Notes under the pieces: model-generated
The model's input: the letters and a program-made list of their open reading frames with translations, nothing else
Told to the model about the DNA's origin: nothing
The model's database searches: none
Part shown: positions 17,129 through 25,137 of the stretch, in pieces
Layout: every line of letters begins with the position of its first letter
How positions within the stretch are numbered: the stretch's first letter is position 1
Program-made: the position numbers and the translations under genes
Assembly: GCA_021790195.1 (NCBI GenBank)
Contig: JAJYIF010000023.1
Coordinates: 1-46,313, forward strand
Length of the DNA stretch: 46,313 nt
Reading direction: 5' to 3'
Source: Nitrospirota bacterium
Lineage (GTDB): Bacteria; Nitrospirota; Thermodesulfovibrionia; Thermodesulfovibrionales; UBA9159

Positions 17129-20102
17129 AGGCCTCTTCCATTTCTTTCGAGTAGATCTCGACCCTGTCGCCGCCCTTTCTTATGGCCTGAGCAAGGGCCT
17201 TCTCGCAGCACATGATGAGTCCTTCCGGCGTCTGTCCGTCAAGGAACGCCAGGCCTACGCTCGCCGTTATCCGTTTCTTTGGCTGCGACTCGGAACACGG
17301 AAACGGATAATTCTTGATGATGGCATTATAGCGGTTGCCAAGCGAAAGCGCGGCTGAGAGAACAGTGTTGGGCAGGATTATCGCGTAGGCGTCTCCCCCA
17401 TATCTGACAACGACATCCGACCCTCTTATGTTCTTTGTGAGAAGCTCCGAGACCTTCTTTAATACCAGGTCGCCGTTCTGACCGCCGTTTTCCTTTATGT
17501 ACTGCCCGAAGAAATCCATGTCGAGAAGGATCAGGTTCAGGGGATGCTTGTATCTGTGCGCCCTCTCCACTTCCTGGGCAAGCCTTATCTGAAAATACCT
17601 GTGGCTGAACACGCCGGTTAGCTCGTCCACAAGTCCGGCCCTTTTTGGATATAGGACCTCCATCTCCATTATGTGGTCGACAAGCTCGTCCAGATTGAAC
17701 TTGTGTTTCTTTATGATCCTCTCGATCTTGCCGACGAGATTTATCCTGTCCTCGACCGATATGTCCTTTTCGGTCAGGATGAATATCGGTATGTTCCTCG
17801 TCGAAGGGTTTTTCTTCAGTTCATTTACCAGGTCGAAGCCGAGCATGTCCGGCAATTCGAAATCCAGCAGTATCACGTCCGGTCTCAATGCCGTGGCGAG
17901 TTCCATGCCCCGCCTGCCTTCCTGCGCGGAATAAACGAGAAACTTCTGTTCGTCGAGATTCTCTTTAAGCGAGTCCCCGTCCCCGTCGGGATTGATCACG
18001 AGCACCGTAGTGGGGTGTTTTCTGCCCTTCAGGATATTGAGACCGTTTATCTTGTCAAGGAGGGCCTCCTTATCAAGCGGCTTAAGCAGATAGTCGGCAG
18101 CGCCGAGGACGAAAGCGAGTTCTTTATTGTCGACCACGGAATGTATCAGAACGGGTATATTGGACGTCGCCTCATTGCTCTTGAAAGACTGAAGGACCTC
18201 CCAGCCGTCCTTCTTCGGGAGCATAATGTCCAGTAGAACTGCAAAAGGCCTCAGGGCCTCGGCCTTTTGAATAGCGTCTTCGCCGTCAAAGGCATGGGCC
18301 ACTTTGTATCCCGCCTGCGCAAGATGCAGCGTCAGAAGCTCCGCGTTCGCCCGGTCATCTTCCACAACCAGGATCAACGGCGCCTTCGCATCCATCCATG
18401 GAAAGTTCAAATCCACCGCCTCTGCTTCCCCGTTCCGGTCCTCCTGGGCCGGAGAGATGAAGGGGACAGAGACAAAAAAAGTGCTTCCCTCGCCCAGTTT
18501 GCTGTCGACCGTTATAACACCGCCGTGCAGCTCGACGAGCTTGCGGGTGAGAGTAAGGCCGAGACCGGCGCCCCCGTATTGCCTCGAAAAAGCGCCCTCC
18601 ACCTGCTCGAATTCGTCGAATATCCTCTCCAGGTTGTCGGGACTGATGCCGATCCCTGTGTCGGAAACAAAGAATTTGAGGAAACCGTGATTCTGAGTAT
18701 TTCCGCGTCCCTCCTCGCGCACGACTCCGAACCTGACCTTACCTTCCCGGGGTGTAAATTTTATTGCGTTGGAAAGGAGATTATAGAATATCTGTTTGAG
18801 CTTGACCCTGTCGGCGGTTATAGAGTCCACTCCGTCGCCGATTGCGAGATTGAGTTCAATCGCCTTTTGAACTGCCATCGGCCTCATGACCGCAACCGTC
18901 TCGGTCATGACCTCGGAAAGGGCAAAGGTCTCATAGCTCATCTCATATTTACCGGCCTCGATCTTTGCTATGTCGAGAACATTGTTCACGAGTTCGAGAA
19001 GATGCCTGCCCGAGGAGCATATATTCTTCACGTACCGCTCCTGATTCTCGGTCAGCTCCCCGAAGGTCTTGTCGAGAAGGACGTCCGAAAATCCAAGGAT
19101 AGAATTGAGGGGCGTCCTCAGCTCATGGCTCATGTTGGCGATGAACCTGTTCTTATGGCGGCTTGCCTGGAGCAGTTCATTGTTCGTCCTCTCGAGCTCC
19201 TCCGTCCTTTCTTTCACCTTTCTGTCGAGCCTCTCGTTCAGGCGGGAGACCTCTTCTTCCTTCTCTGTGGACCTCGTCAGACGGCGTATCCTATCGAGGA
19301 CAAGGGCCGAGACGATCGCTAAAAGGCTGAGCGCCCTCTTCTGTCTTTCCGAAAACTGCCGTGCCTTGAAATCATCGAGATAGACTATCCCATAAACGCG
19401 CTCCTCAAGCATGATCGGACAGGCGATGACCGAGGCGATGCCTTCACTCACAAGGGCGGGGTTATTGATATAACCGACCTGCCGGATGTCCTGTATCTCC
19501 ATGAGCTTCTTCTCTTTAAGCACCCTGTCGGTAAGACCTTCGGGCATAACCTTCCACCTCCTGTTCTCCACAAACTTTCCGGAGAGCCCTTTTGAGGCGA
19601 TAAGACAAATCTCGTCGCCGTCGACCATAACTATGCTGCCCGCAGGACAGTCGGCTACCTCCATGGCCGTCCCGAGGACCGCGCCGGCCAGATCGTCCGC
19701 TTCCTGCAGTCTGCATGCGCTCTCTGCCACGGAAAGGACCTTTTTCTCGTATTCCGTTGTCCGGTTAAGTTCGATCTGGGCCTTCTTCTGCTTCTCTATG
19801 GTCTTCCAGAGCAGCCTTGCTCCTGTAGCGTCGATGACCTCTATCCGCCCTGACAGCGTTTTCACGGTCTCGCTCAATCCTGCATCGCCGGTGACATTAA
19901 TAATGATCTCCGGATGAGCCCTTGCCACGAGAGCGGCAATATCGTTGAACAAGGGTATGCGCCATTTTTGAGCAAGCACGACGCCGGGGGTTTCCATGTT
20001 CTTTTCATAAATCCCGGAGATCTCGATGTCCGGGTCGCCCCTCAGCATAGAAAGGACCGTGCTTCCCGCAATATTCCCCCCGGCTATCGCCAGCTTCACC
20101 AT
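17112..20102 (-). CDS. Hybrid sensor kinase: Rossmann-like, GAF, HisKA-HATPase, two REC, degenerate GGDEF
   Basis: A 996-residue, apparently cytoplasmic sensor. Residues 1-115 look like an NAD(P)-type Rossmann domain (KLAIAGGNIAGSTVLSML). Residues about 130-285 are GAF, then a coiled coil. HisKA has the phospho-His in ANMSHELRTPLNS (about 325). HATPase follows (DTGIGIS, GGAGLGLTL). REC1 has Asp in VLLDIMLPKKDGW (about 626) and REC2 in ILLDFELPDMLGF (about 744). The C-terminus is diguanylate-cyclase-like, but the signature is GGDAY near residue 902. RGSD five residues before it preserves an RxxD inhibitory site. It may therefore bind rather than make c-di-GMP. The start overlaps the upstream REC-HD-GYP gene by 7 bases. 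Confidence 0.9.
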   Translation of the reverse strand: MVKLAIAGGNIAGSTVLSMLRGDPDIEISGIYEKNMETPGVVLAQKWRIPLFNDIAALVARAHPEIIINVTGDAGLSETVKTLSGRIEVIDATGARLLWKTIEKQKKAQIELNRTTEYEKKVLSVAESACRLQEADDLAGAVLGTAMEVADCPAGSIVMVDGDEICLIASKGLSGKFVENRRWKVMPEGLTDRVLKEKKLMEIQDIRQVGYINNPALVSEGIASVIACPIMLEERVYGIVYLDDFKARQFSERQKRALSLLAIVSALVLDRIRRLTRSTEKEEEVSRLNERLDRKVKERTEELERTNNELLQASRHKNRFIANMSHELRTPLNSILGFSDVLLDKTFGELTENQERYVKNICSSGRHLLELVNNVLDIAKIEAGKYEMSYETFALSEVMTETVAVMRPMAVQKAIELNLAIGDGVDSITADRVKLKQIFYNLLSNAIKFTPREGKVRFGVVREEGRGNTQNHGFLKFFVSDTGIGISPDNLERIFDEFEQVEGAFSRQYGGAGLGLTLTRKLVELHGGVITVDSKLGEGSTFFVSVPFISPAQEDRNGEAEAVDLNFPWMDAKAPLILVVEDDRANAELLTLHLAQAGYKVAHAFDGEDAIQKAEALRPFAVLLDIMLPKKDGWEVLQSFKSNEATSNIPVLIHSVVDNKELAFVLGAADYLLKPLDKEALLDKINGLNILKGRKHPTTVLVINPDGDGDSLKENLDEQKFLVYSAQEGRRGMELATALRPDVILLDFELPDMLGFDLVNELKKNPSTRNIPIFILTEKDISVEDRINLVGKIERIIKKHKFNLDELVDHIMEMEVLYPKRAGLVDELTGVFSHRYFQIRLAQEVERAHRYKHPLNLILLDMDFFGQYIKENGGQNGDLVLKKVSELLTKNIRGSDVVVRYGGDAYAIILPNTVLSAALSLGNRYNAIIKNYPFPCSESQPKKRITASVGLAFLDGQTPEGLIMCCEKALAQAIRKGGDRVEIYSKEMEEAFESKD

Positions 20103-21094
20103 GGCGTTGTCTCGTCTCTTCCGTTCATGACCATCATATCTATAAACCGTTCCACAAGAGAAGGGTCCCATTGTCCGTCGTATTTCTCTTTTCTGAACAC
20201 GTCAACCACTGTCACCGCGGACCTTCCGTTCCTGTAAGGCCTCTCTGAGACCATTGCGTCGTACGAATCTACAATAGAGAGGATCCTTGCATTAAACGGT
20301 ATTCCCTCTCTTCCAAGACCGTCGGGAAACCCGGCGCCGTCCCACCTTTCGTGATGGTTCCTGATGGCGGGAAGTATGCCCTTGACGGAAACAAGGGGCT
20401 TGCAGATCTCCTCTCCGAGAACAGTATGCCGCTTCACGGCCTCCAGTTCCTCATCGGTAAGCTTGCCTTCCTTGCATAGAAGATCGGTGCTTACGCCGAT
20501 CTTGCCGATGTCGTGCAATATCCCGGCCTTTCTGATCTGCTCCTGCTCCTTAGCGCCGAAACCCAGAAAAGAAACAAATTTCTTCGATATCTCCCCCACT
20601 CTTGCCGAATGGCCGCAGGTATACGGGTCTCTCGCCTCCAGCGCAACGGCCAGCGTCAGAATCACATTTTCAGAGTGTTCGAGTTCGTCCTGGAGCATCT
20701 TCAGTTTCGTAAGAGACTTCGCCTTAATGATTAGCTCGGCGGCATCGAACGGCTTGCTGATGAAATCGTTCGCCCCGCTCTGAAGTCCGGTTATTCTGCT
20801 CTGTCTGTCGGTGAGTGCAGTAAGAAGTATCACCGGAAAGAAACGTTTTTCGGTCAAGGACTTCAGTTTCCTGCAAAGCTCATATCCGTCCATGCCCGGC
20901 ATCATGACATCGACGACGGCTATGTCGATATTGCTGGACTCGAAGAGGGAAAGGGCCGAAGATGCATCGCGGCAGCTCAGGACCTCAAAACCGGCACTTA
21001 TAAAGATAGCTTCGAGCAGCTCGAGATTGGCGGAAAGGTCGTCCACAATGAGGACTGCAGGCCTCTCCCCGGCGCTTACATAATGCTGGATCAT
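20096..21094 (-). CDS. Response regulator with HD-GYP c-di-GMP phosphodiesterase domain
   Basis: A 332-residue REC-HD-GYP protein. The receiver occupies residues 12-130, with phospho-Asp in IAVVDVMMPGMDGYE and Lys in FISKPFDAAEL. The HD-GYP part has GHSARVGEISKKF, LHDIGKIGVS (about 190), KRHTVLGEEI and NHHERWDGAGFPDGL. The last motif has Phe where GYP has Tyr, a mild change seen in some active members. It likely degrades c-di-GMP when phosphorylated, and the hybrid kinase encoded immediately downstream with a 7-base overlap is its probable partner. A TTGACA-17-TTTAAT promoter ends six bases before the ATG and no Shine-Dalgarno sequence exists, so the mRNA is probably leaderless. Confidence 0.93.
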   Translation of the reverse strand: MIQHYVSAGERPAVLIVDDLSANLELLEAIFISAGFEVLSCRDASSALSLFESSNIDIAVVDVMMPGMDGYELCRKLKSLTEKRFFPVILLTALTDRQSRITGLQSGANDFISKPFDAAELIIKAKSLTKLKMLQDELEHSENVILTLAVALEARDPYTCGHSARVGEISKKFVSFLGFGAKEQEQIRKAGILHDIGKIGVSTDLLCKEGKLTDEELEAVKRHTVLGEEICKPLVSVKGILPAIRNHHERWDGAGFPDGLGREGIPFNARILSIVDSYDAMVSERPYRNGRSAVTVVDVFRKEKYDGQWDPSLVERFIDMMVMNGRDETTPW

Positions 21095-21100
21095 AGGAAG

Positions 21101-21129
21101 ATTAAAACATTCCCTTTAGCTTTTGTCAA
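21101..21129 (-). promoter_or_regulatory. Sigma-70-type promoter of the REC-HD-GYP / kinase operon
   Basis: On the minus strand TTGACA (21124-21129) and TTTAAT (21101-21106) are exactly 17 bases apart, and six bases separate the -10 box from the ATG. Transcription should begin at or next to the start codon. Confidence 0.7.
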
Positions 21130-21185
21130 GAATTTTCTTTTAAAGTTTTATAGTTACAATTCAAACTTCATCTAAAACATTAGCT

Positions 21186-21401
21186 TTAGATCGCTTTTAG
21201 GCCGGCGTAATAACAGCAGCACTCGTTATCGAGGTCGTTTATGAAGGATCTTTCAATGCCGTCATCGAAGAGAACTCTGACAAGACAAAAGCCACCGTCG
21301 AGCGTAGAATGGCTTTCTTCCACAACAACACCGCTCCCCCAGGCGCAGTTCCTGAGATGTCTTACCTTGTCCCCGACTCTTAGATATAATCTCGGTTTCA
21401 C
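21186..21401 (-). CDS. Small DUF3553-like protein
   Basis: A 71-residue protein with a short SH3-like beta pattern: VGDKVRHLRN, then WGSGVVVEES, then LVRVLFDDGIERSF. This resembles DUF3553 and related C-terminal domains, in which GDxVxH, WGxGxV and VxFDxG recur; the function is unknown. It ends with an unusual cysteine-rich tail (NECCCYYAGLKAI). The start is GTG 21401. There is no Shine-Dalgarno sequence at normal distance, but a TATAAT hexamer lies five bases upstream on the coding strand. It is divergent from the methionine-synthase-like gene at 21456. Confidence 0.6.
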   Translation of the reverse strand: MKPRLYLRVGDKVRHLRNCAWGSGVVVEESHSTLDGGFCLVRVLFDDGIERSFINDLDNECCCYYAGLKAI

Positions 21402-21455
21402 AATTGATTATACCACCTGCGGCCGCTTCAGTTCATTGCCTTTGCCCTGCCGTTC

Positions 21456-22475
21456 ATGTATCATTTAACGATGATAAATCCCATGTCGACAACGGGAATC
21501 GGCAGCCTTCCACATCTTGACCCTGAAGAGGCATGCCGCCTCGTGCTCGAAACCTTCGACATACCCTTCTGGCCGCAGCTTCCGAGGTCATCTTTCCTGG
21601 AGTGGATGATACCTCAGTACTCTGAAGGTATGCCGTTCATCCGTATCGATGCGGGTTCCGAAACCATGTTCATAGACAGAGACCGGGGTGACGAACTCGA
21701 AAGGTTTTACGAGACCTGTTCGGACGAATGCAGAATCGCCATATCTGACGATTATGCGCGGGGTCTTCATTCCTTTATCAGGATGATCAGGGGAAGACGC
21801 TTCAGTGCCCTTAAGGGCCAGATAACGGGTCCCATGACCTTCACTCTCGGCCTGAAAGACAGGGAAGGCAGACTCGTCTTTTTCGACGAGGAGCTCCGGC
21901 AGATATCTCTTATGCTGCTCCAGGCTAAGGCGAGATGGCAGATAGACCAGCTGAGGCCCCATTGCGAAGAGGTCATCATATTTCTGGACGAACCGATATT
22001 CTCGGCGCTGGGAAGCAGCACGTATCTCGGCGTCAGCAGGGAGGAGACCCTGAGGCTCCTTTCCGAGACGACCTCGACGATCTCGGGTGCCGGCGGCATC
22101 CCGGGCATTCATTGCTGCGGCAGCGCTGACTGGACCCTGATTATGGAGAGCGGCGCAAAGATACTCAACTTCGACGCCTATGGCTATTTCGAGAACCTCG
22201 CAATATATCATGCCGAAATCAACGCATTTCTCGAAGAGGGAGGATATCTGGCCTGGGGCATAGTTCCAACAACGGGAGAAATAGAAAAAGAGACCTTTGA
22301 GTCCCTTGCGCAGAGATTCGAGGGCAGCCTTAAGAGTCTGTCAAGGCATGTGCCCAAGGACACCCTCATGTCCCGCTCCATTCTCTCTCCCTCCTGCGGA
22401 ACGGGTTCGCGCAGTCTCGGTGAGACGCTAAGGATATTCCAGCTCCTGATCAGACTCAAAGAGGCCTTTGCGTAA
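21456..22475 (+). CDS. Cobalamin-independent methionine synthase (MetE C-domain)-like protein
   Basis: A 339-residue TIM-barrel protein corresponding to the catalytic C-terminal half of MetE, related also to UroD-type folds. Zinc-ligand motifs expected in the family are present: IHCCGSADW (His-x-Cys) near residue 221 and SPSCGTGSR near residue 320. GIGSLPHLDPEEA opens the barrel and KGQITGPMTF is conserved. There is no N-terminal MetE domain, so it is a core-MetE type; such proteins are thought to take methyl groups from corrinoid proteins or unknown donors. Starts at 21456, 21471 and 21483 are all possible and none has a good ribosome-binding site. Confidence 0.75.
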   Translation: MYHLTMINPMSTTGIGSLPHLDPEEACRLVLETFDIPFWPQLPRSSFLEWMIPQYSEGMPFIRIDAGSETMFIDRDRGDELERFYETCSDECRIAISDDYARGLHSFIRMIRGRRFSALKGQITGPMTFTLGLKDREGRLVFFDEELRQISLMLLQAKARWQIDQLRPHCEEVIIFLDEPIFSALGSSTYLGVSREETLRLLSETTSTISGAGGIPGIHCCGSADWTLIMESGAKILNFDAYGYFENLAIYHAEINAFLEEGGYLAWGIVPTTGEIEKETFESLAQRFEGSLKSLSRHVPKDTLMSRSILSPSCGTGSRSLGETLRIFQLLIRLKEAFA

Positions 22476-22522
22476 CTGGAGGGACTCGTTAGGCCGGACC
22501 GAAAAACCTTATGTCGCCGCGG

Positions 22523-23470
22523 TCAGTCAGGCCTCTGAACAGACAACTGCGGGAAGACGGCAGTAAACGCTTTTACGACCCCGGGGTCGAAGTATGTCCT
22601 CACACGCTCGATGATCTGCTGTTTCGCCTCTGAGGGAGTCAATCCCTTCCGGTAAGAAAGCCCACAGACCAAAGAATCGTAGGTGTCTGCTACGGCAATG
22701 ACCCTGGCCCCGAGCGGGATATCGTCACCTGAAAGCCTGAAATCTCCGGCGCCATCGAATCTTTCCCCATGGTAGAGGATCAAAGGCAGTATATCGAGGA
22801 TCTTTCCGCAAACAGGTTCGAGCGTATCAGTGCCCCTGGCAAGACGTTTGCCGTCCCCCGGATCGCCGCCGGCCATCATATCGATCTTCTTCAGTATCTC
22901 GCCGCTTACGCCGATCTTGCCCAGATCATGCAGGATCGCGGCTATACGGATATTCTCAACCCACAGCTCGGACAGCCCCATCTCGCGCGCAATCATCCCT
23001 GAGATGACGGAAACCCTGTAGGAATGGCTCTGGGCCGCCTTATCCGCCGAATCTATGACCAGCGACATCATTTCGACAATGCCCTGATAGGTCTTCTTCA
23101 TCTCCATATTCGCCCTCTCTTTTTTTTCATAAAGATGGCCCATCAGGTAGCCGGTAACGATCAGGAAGGCGCCCCACGTCGAGATATCGAGCCATCTGTG
23201 GAACTTGTCGTCGCGTGCAAAGGTGAACATGGAGGGATAAAGATATGCGATCAGAGAAACGAGTATTACCGAAAGCAATGCGGACTGAGTCGCATAGCGT
23301 TTGCCGAAGAAATAGGCGCCGACCAGAACCGGCAGATAGAAGAAATTCAAGAAGGCCCTCTGGTTGGAAACAAAGAAGAAGATCATCCCCGAGACGGCCA
23401 CAAGAAAGAAGATAATCAGTAGTTCCTTGTCGACCTTGAAGTAATCTCTCAGATCCCGTTTGCGCAGCAT
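22523..23470 (-). CDS. Membrane-anchored HD-GYP domain protein with altered GYP motif
   Basis: A 315-residue protein. Residues about 18-125 hold four to five hydrophobic helices (LLIIFFLVAVSGMIFFFV, FFYLPVLVGAYFFG, LLSVILVSLIAYLY and FLIVTGYLMGHLYE). Then comes an HD domain: SHSYRVSVISGMIAREMG, ILHDLGKIGVSGEIL, and the closing YFDPGVVKAF. The HD metal pair is intact. The HHxxxDGxGYP signature is replaced by YHGERFDGAGDFRLSGDDIP, with the first His changed to Tyr and GYP lost. Catalysis on c-di-GMP is therefore uncertain, and it may be a sensor or a phosphodiesterase of altered specificity. The start is ATG 23470 with a poor ribosome-binding site. Confidence 0.85.
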   Translation of the reverse strand: MLRKRDLRDYFKVDKELLIIFFLVAVSGMIFFFVSNQRAFLNFFYLPVLVGAYFFGKRYATQSALLSVILVSLIAYLYPSMFTFARDDKFHRWLDISTWGAFLIVTGYLMGHLYEKKERANMEMKKTYQGIVEMMSLVIDSADKAAQSHSYRVSVISGMIAREMGLSELWVENIRIAAILHDLGKIGVSGEILKKIDMMAGGDPGDGKRLARGTDTLEPVCGKILDILPLILYHGERFDGAGDFRLSGDDIPLGARVIAVADTYDSLVCGLSYRKGLTPSEAKQQIIERVRTYFDPGVVKAFTAVFPQLSVQRPD

Positions 23471-23561
23471 TTCCCTGAAGAATAATATCAGACCTTACCT
23501 AAAAAAGCCACTCTTGGGCGGCCATGGTGAACAGTCTTCACGAGATGCTATACTAACGGCC

Positions 23562-24152
23562 ATGAGCATAGGGTTGTGCGGAAGTCACAGAACGGGAAAG
23601 ACGACTCTGGCTGATCTGGTCTCGCAAAAGACCGGCATTCCGTTCGTGAGGACGAGCACGTCCGAAGTGTTCAGGGAACATGGTCTGGATCCCTCACGAC
23701 CCCTGGATTTCAAAAAGAGGCTTTGGATTCAGCATAAAATACTCGAGGCTGCGGAGAAAGTCTGGAACGCTAAGCGCGGGCGGTTCATCACGGACAGGAC
23801 CCCCATAGACATGGCCGCATACGCTCTGGCGGACATCCAGGGTTCCACGGATATAAGTTTCACCGGCCTGGAAGAGTACATCAGCCGTTGTTTTGACGCC
23901 ACCAATAAGTTCTTCCGGGTTCTCGTCCTGGTACAGCCCGGCATTCCCCTTGTGCACGAAGAGGGCAAGGCAGCGCTTAACGAGGGGTACCTCGAACACC
24001 TGAATTTTCTGATGCTCGGTCTCTGCAACGACGAGCGCGTCTCAAGCAAGTTTCTCCGCCTGCCGCGAGAGATGACGGCTATTGAGGACCGCGTCGACTC
24101 AATCCTGCAAGAGATCAACGAGATCGGGGACAAAGACAAAAAAGTCCGGTGA
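23562..24152 (+). CDS. P-loop NTPase/kinase-like protein (NadR/Ttd14-type AAA)
   Basis: A 196-residue single-domain protein. The Walker A motif GSHRTGKTTLADLV is at residue 7, directly after the start. FITDRTPIDMAAYALADIQ near residue 77 resembles the DR-type acceptor/lid region of deoxynucleoside or nicotinamide-riboside kinases. LVLVQPGIPLVHEEGKAAL near residue 125 is the strand plus LID-like segment. The fold is that of small-molecule kinases annotated AAA_28; the substrate is unknown. ATG 23562 is chosen because the Walker A must be near the N-terminus. TATACT sits seven bases upstream and there is no Shine-Dalgarno sequence, again suggesting leaderless expression. Confidence 0.72.
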   Translation: MSIGLCGSHRTGKTTLADLVSQKTGIPFVRTSTSEVFREHGLDPSRPLDFKKRLWIQHKILEAAEKVWNAKRGRFITDRTPIDMAAYALADIQGSTDISFTGLEEYISRCFDATNKFFRVLVLVQPGIPLVHEEGKAALNEGYLEHLNFLMLGLCNDERVSSKFLRLPREMTAIEDRVDSILQEINEIGDKDKKVR

Positions 24153-24162
24153 AGAGGGATGT

Positions 24163-25131
24163 CTACATCTCAAGTATTCTCTTCTTCAGAAGTATAATCT
24201 CAAAAGCGATGCCGGCCATGGAGACAAGCTTCGACAAATACCCCACGTTCGCGTTGAGGACCGAAGTATTGCCGTTATCGACATAGAGAAGGGCAATCAC
24301 CTTTTCCCTGATATTGACCGGCATTAGAAGAATGTCCTGGGGCGTGCCCGAGAGGATCTTTATCAAAGGCTTGTTCCCCTTAATATTCAATACGGGACCT
24401 CTGTAATAACTCCTTCGCTTCAGCACATCGGAAAAAATCGAAAACTCTTCCGACCTCAACTCCTCCTCCGGGATGACAAATTCATCTATGTTAAGCCCCC
24501 TTGCCTTCCAGCCCACGAGCGTCCCGCCTCTAAGGATAAAAATAGCCACCCTCGCGGCGAACTTGTACGCCGCCTGAAGGAGGATGCCGGCTATCTCCTC
24601 CGTCTCCTTGACATCCGCAAAGGCGCTCTTTATCTTGTCGACCGACTCCTTTTCAACCTCGGCCTCCGGATTAAACCTGTCTATCACGCTCACGTAGCGC
24701 AGCTCGCGCTTTATCCCGTAATACTTTTCGAGGGCGTAGAGAAGCCTCAGTTCCGTGATCACGTAAGGGATAATGTCAAACCCCGTGATGAACCTGAGCT
24801 CGTCGATTTCCTTCATGTTCTTGGGATTCAGAACAGCGGCATGGAGTCTGTTTCGCTCTTTCTTAAAAGGAAGTATCCGGTACTTGTCCACGATTTCGGT
24901 ACTTATCGAGCCCAGCGTCTCCTCATCGATCGCTGCGATCATTTCCGGCGAAACCGACGGGATCCTGAAATACTTACTAAGAAACCTTGTCAGCTCATCC
25001 TCACCCAGAACCCGAAGCTCCACGAGGTTAGTGCCGATCCTTCCGCCGAACTGGACCTGTCTCTGGAGCGCAAGCTCCAACTGCTGCCTCGTGATAAGTC
25101 CTTCTTTGACCAACGCCTCTCCGAGCTTCAT
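24163..25131 (-). CDS. MshEN (GspE N-terminal) domain protein with C-terminal GAF-like region
   Basis: A 322-residue protein. Residues 1-150 match the N-terminal domain of type II secretion/pilus ATPases: LGEALVKEGLITRQQLELAL, GRIGTNLVELRVLGEDEL, FRIPSV and KYRILPF. MshEN domains bind c-di-GMP through paired RLGxxL-type motifs; here the first is KLGEAL and the second RIGTNL. There is no ATPase domain. The remainder, after a charged linker near residue 155, is GAF-like (AARVAIFILRGGTLVGWKA ... VIALLYVDNG). It may be a c-di-GMP receptor acting on another partner. The ATG lies six bases after the comM stop, so the two form an operon. Confidence 0.8.
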   Translation of the reverse strand: MKLGEALVKEGLITRQQLELALQRQVQFGGRIGTNLVELRVLGEDELTRFLSKYFRIPSVSPEMIAAIDEETLGSISTEIVDKYRILPFKKERNRLHAAVLNPKNMKEIDELRFITGFDIIPYVITELRLLYALEKYYGIKRELRYVSVIDRFNPEAEVEKESVDKIKSAFADVKETEEIAGILLQAAYKFAARVAIFILRGGTLVGWKARGLNIDEFVIPEEELRSEEFSIFSDVLKRRSYYRGPVLNIKGNKPLIKILSGTPQDILLMPVNIREKVIALLYVDNGNTSVLNANVGYLSKLVSMAGIAFEIILLKKRILEM

Positions 25132-25137
25132 ATTCGT

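Noticed and set aside
18267-19322. 351-codon plus-strand frame opposite the hybrid kinase
   Set aside because: Shadow of conserved kinase and receiver domains; no start signal or motif.
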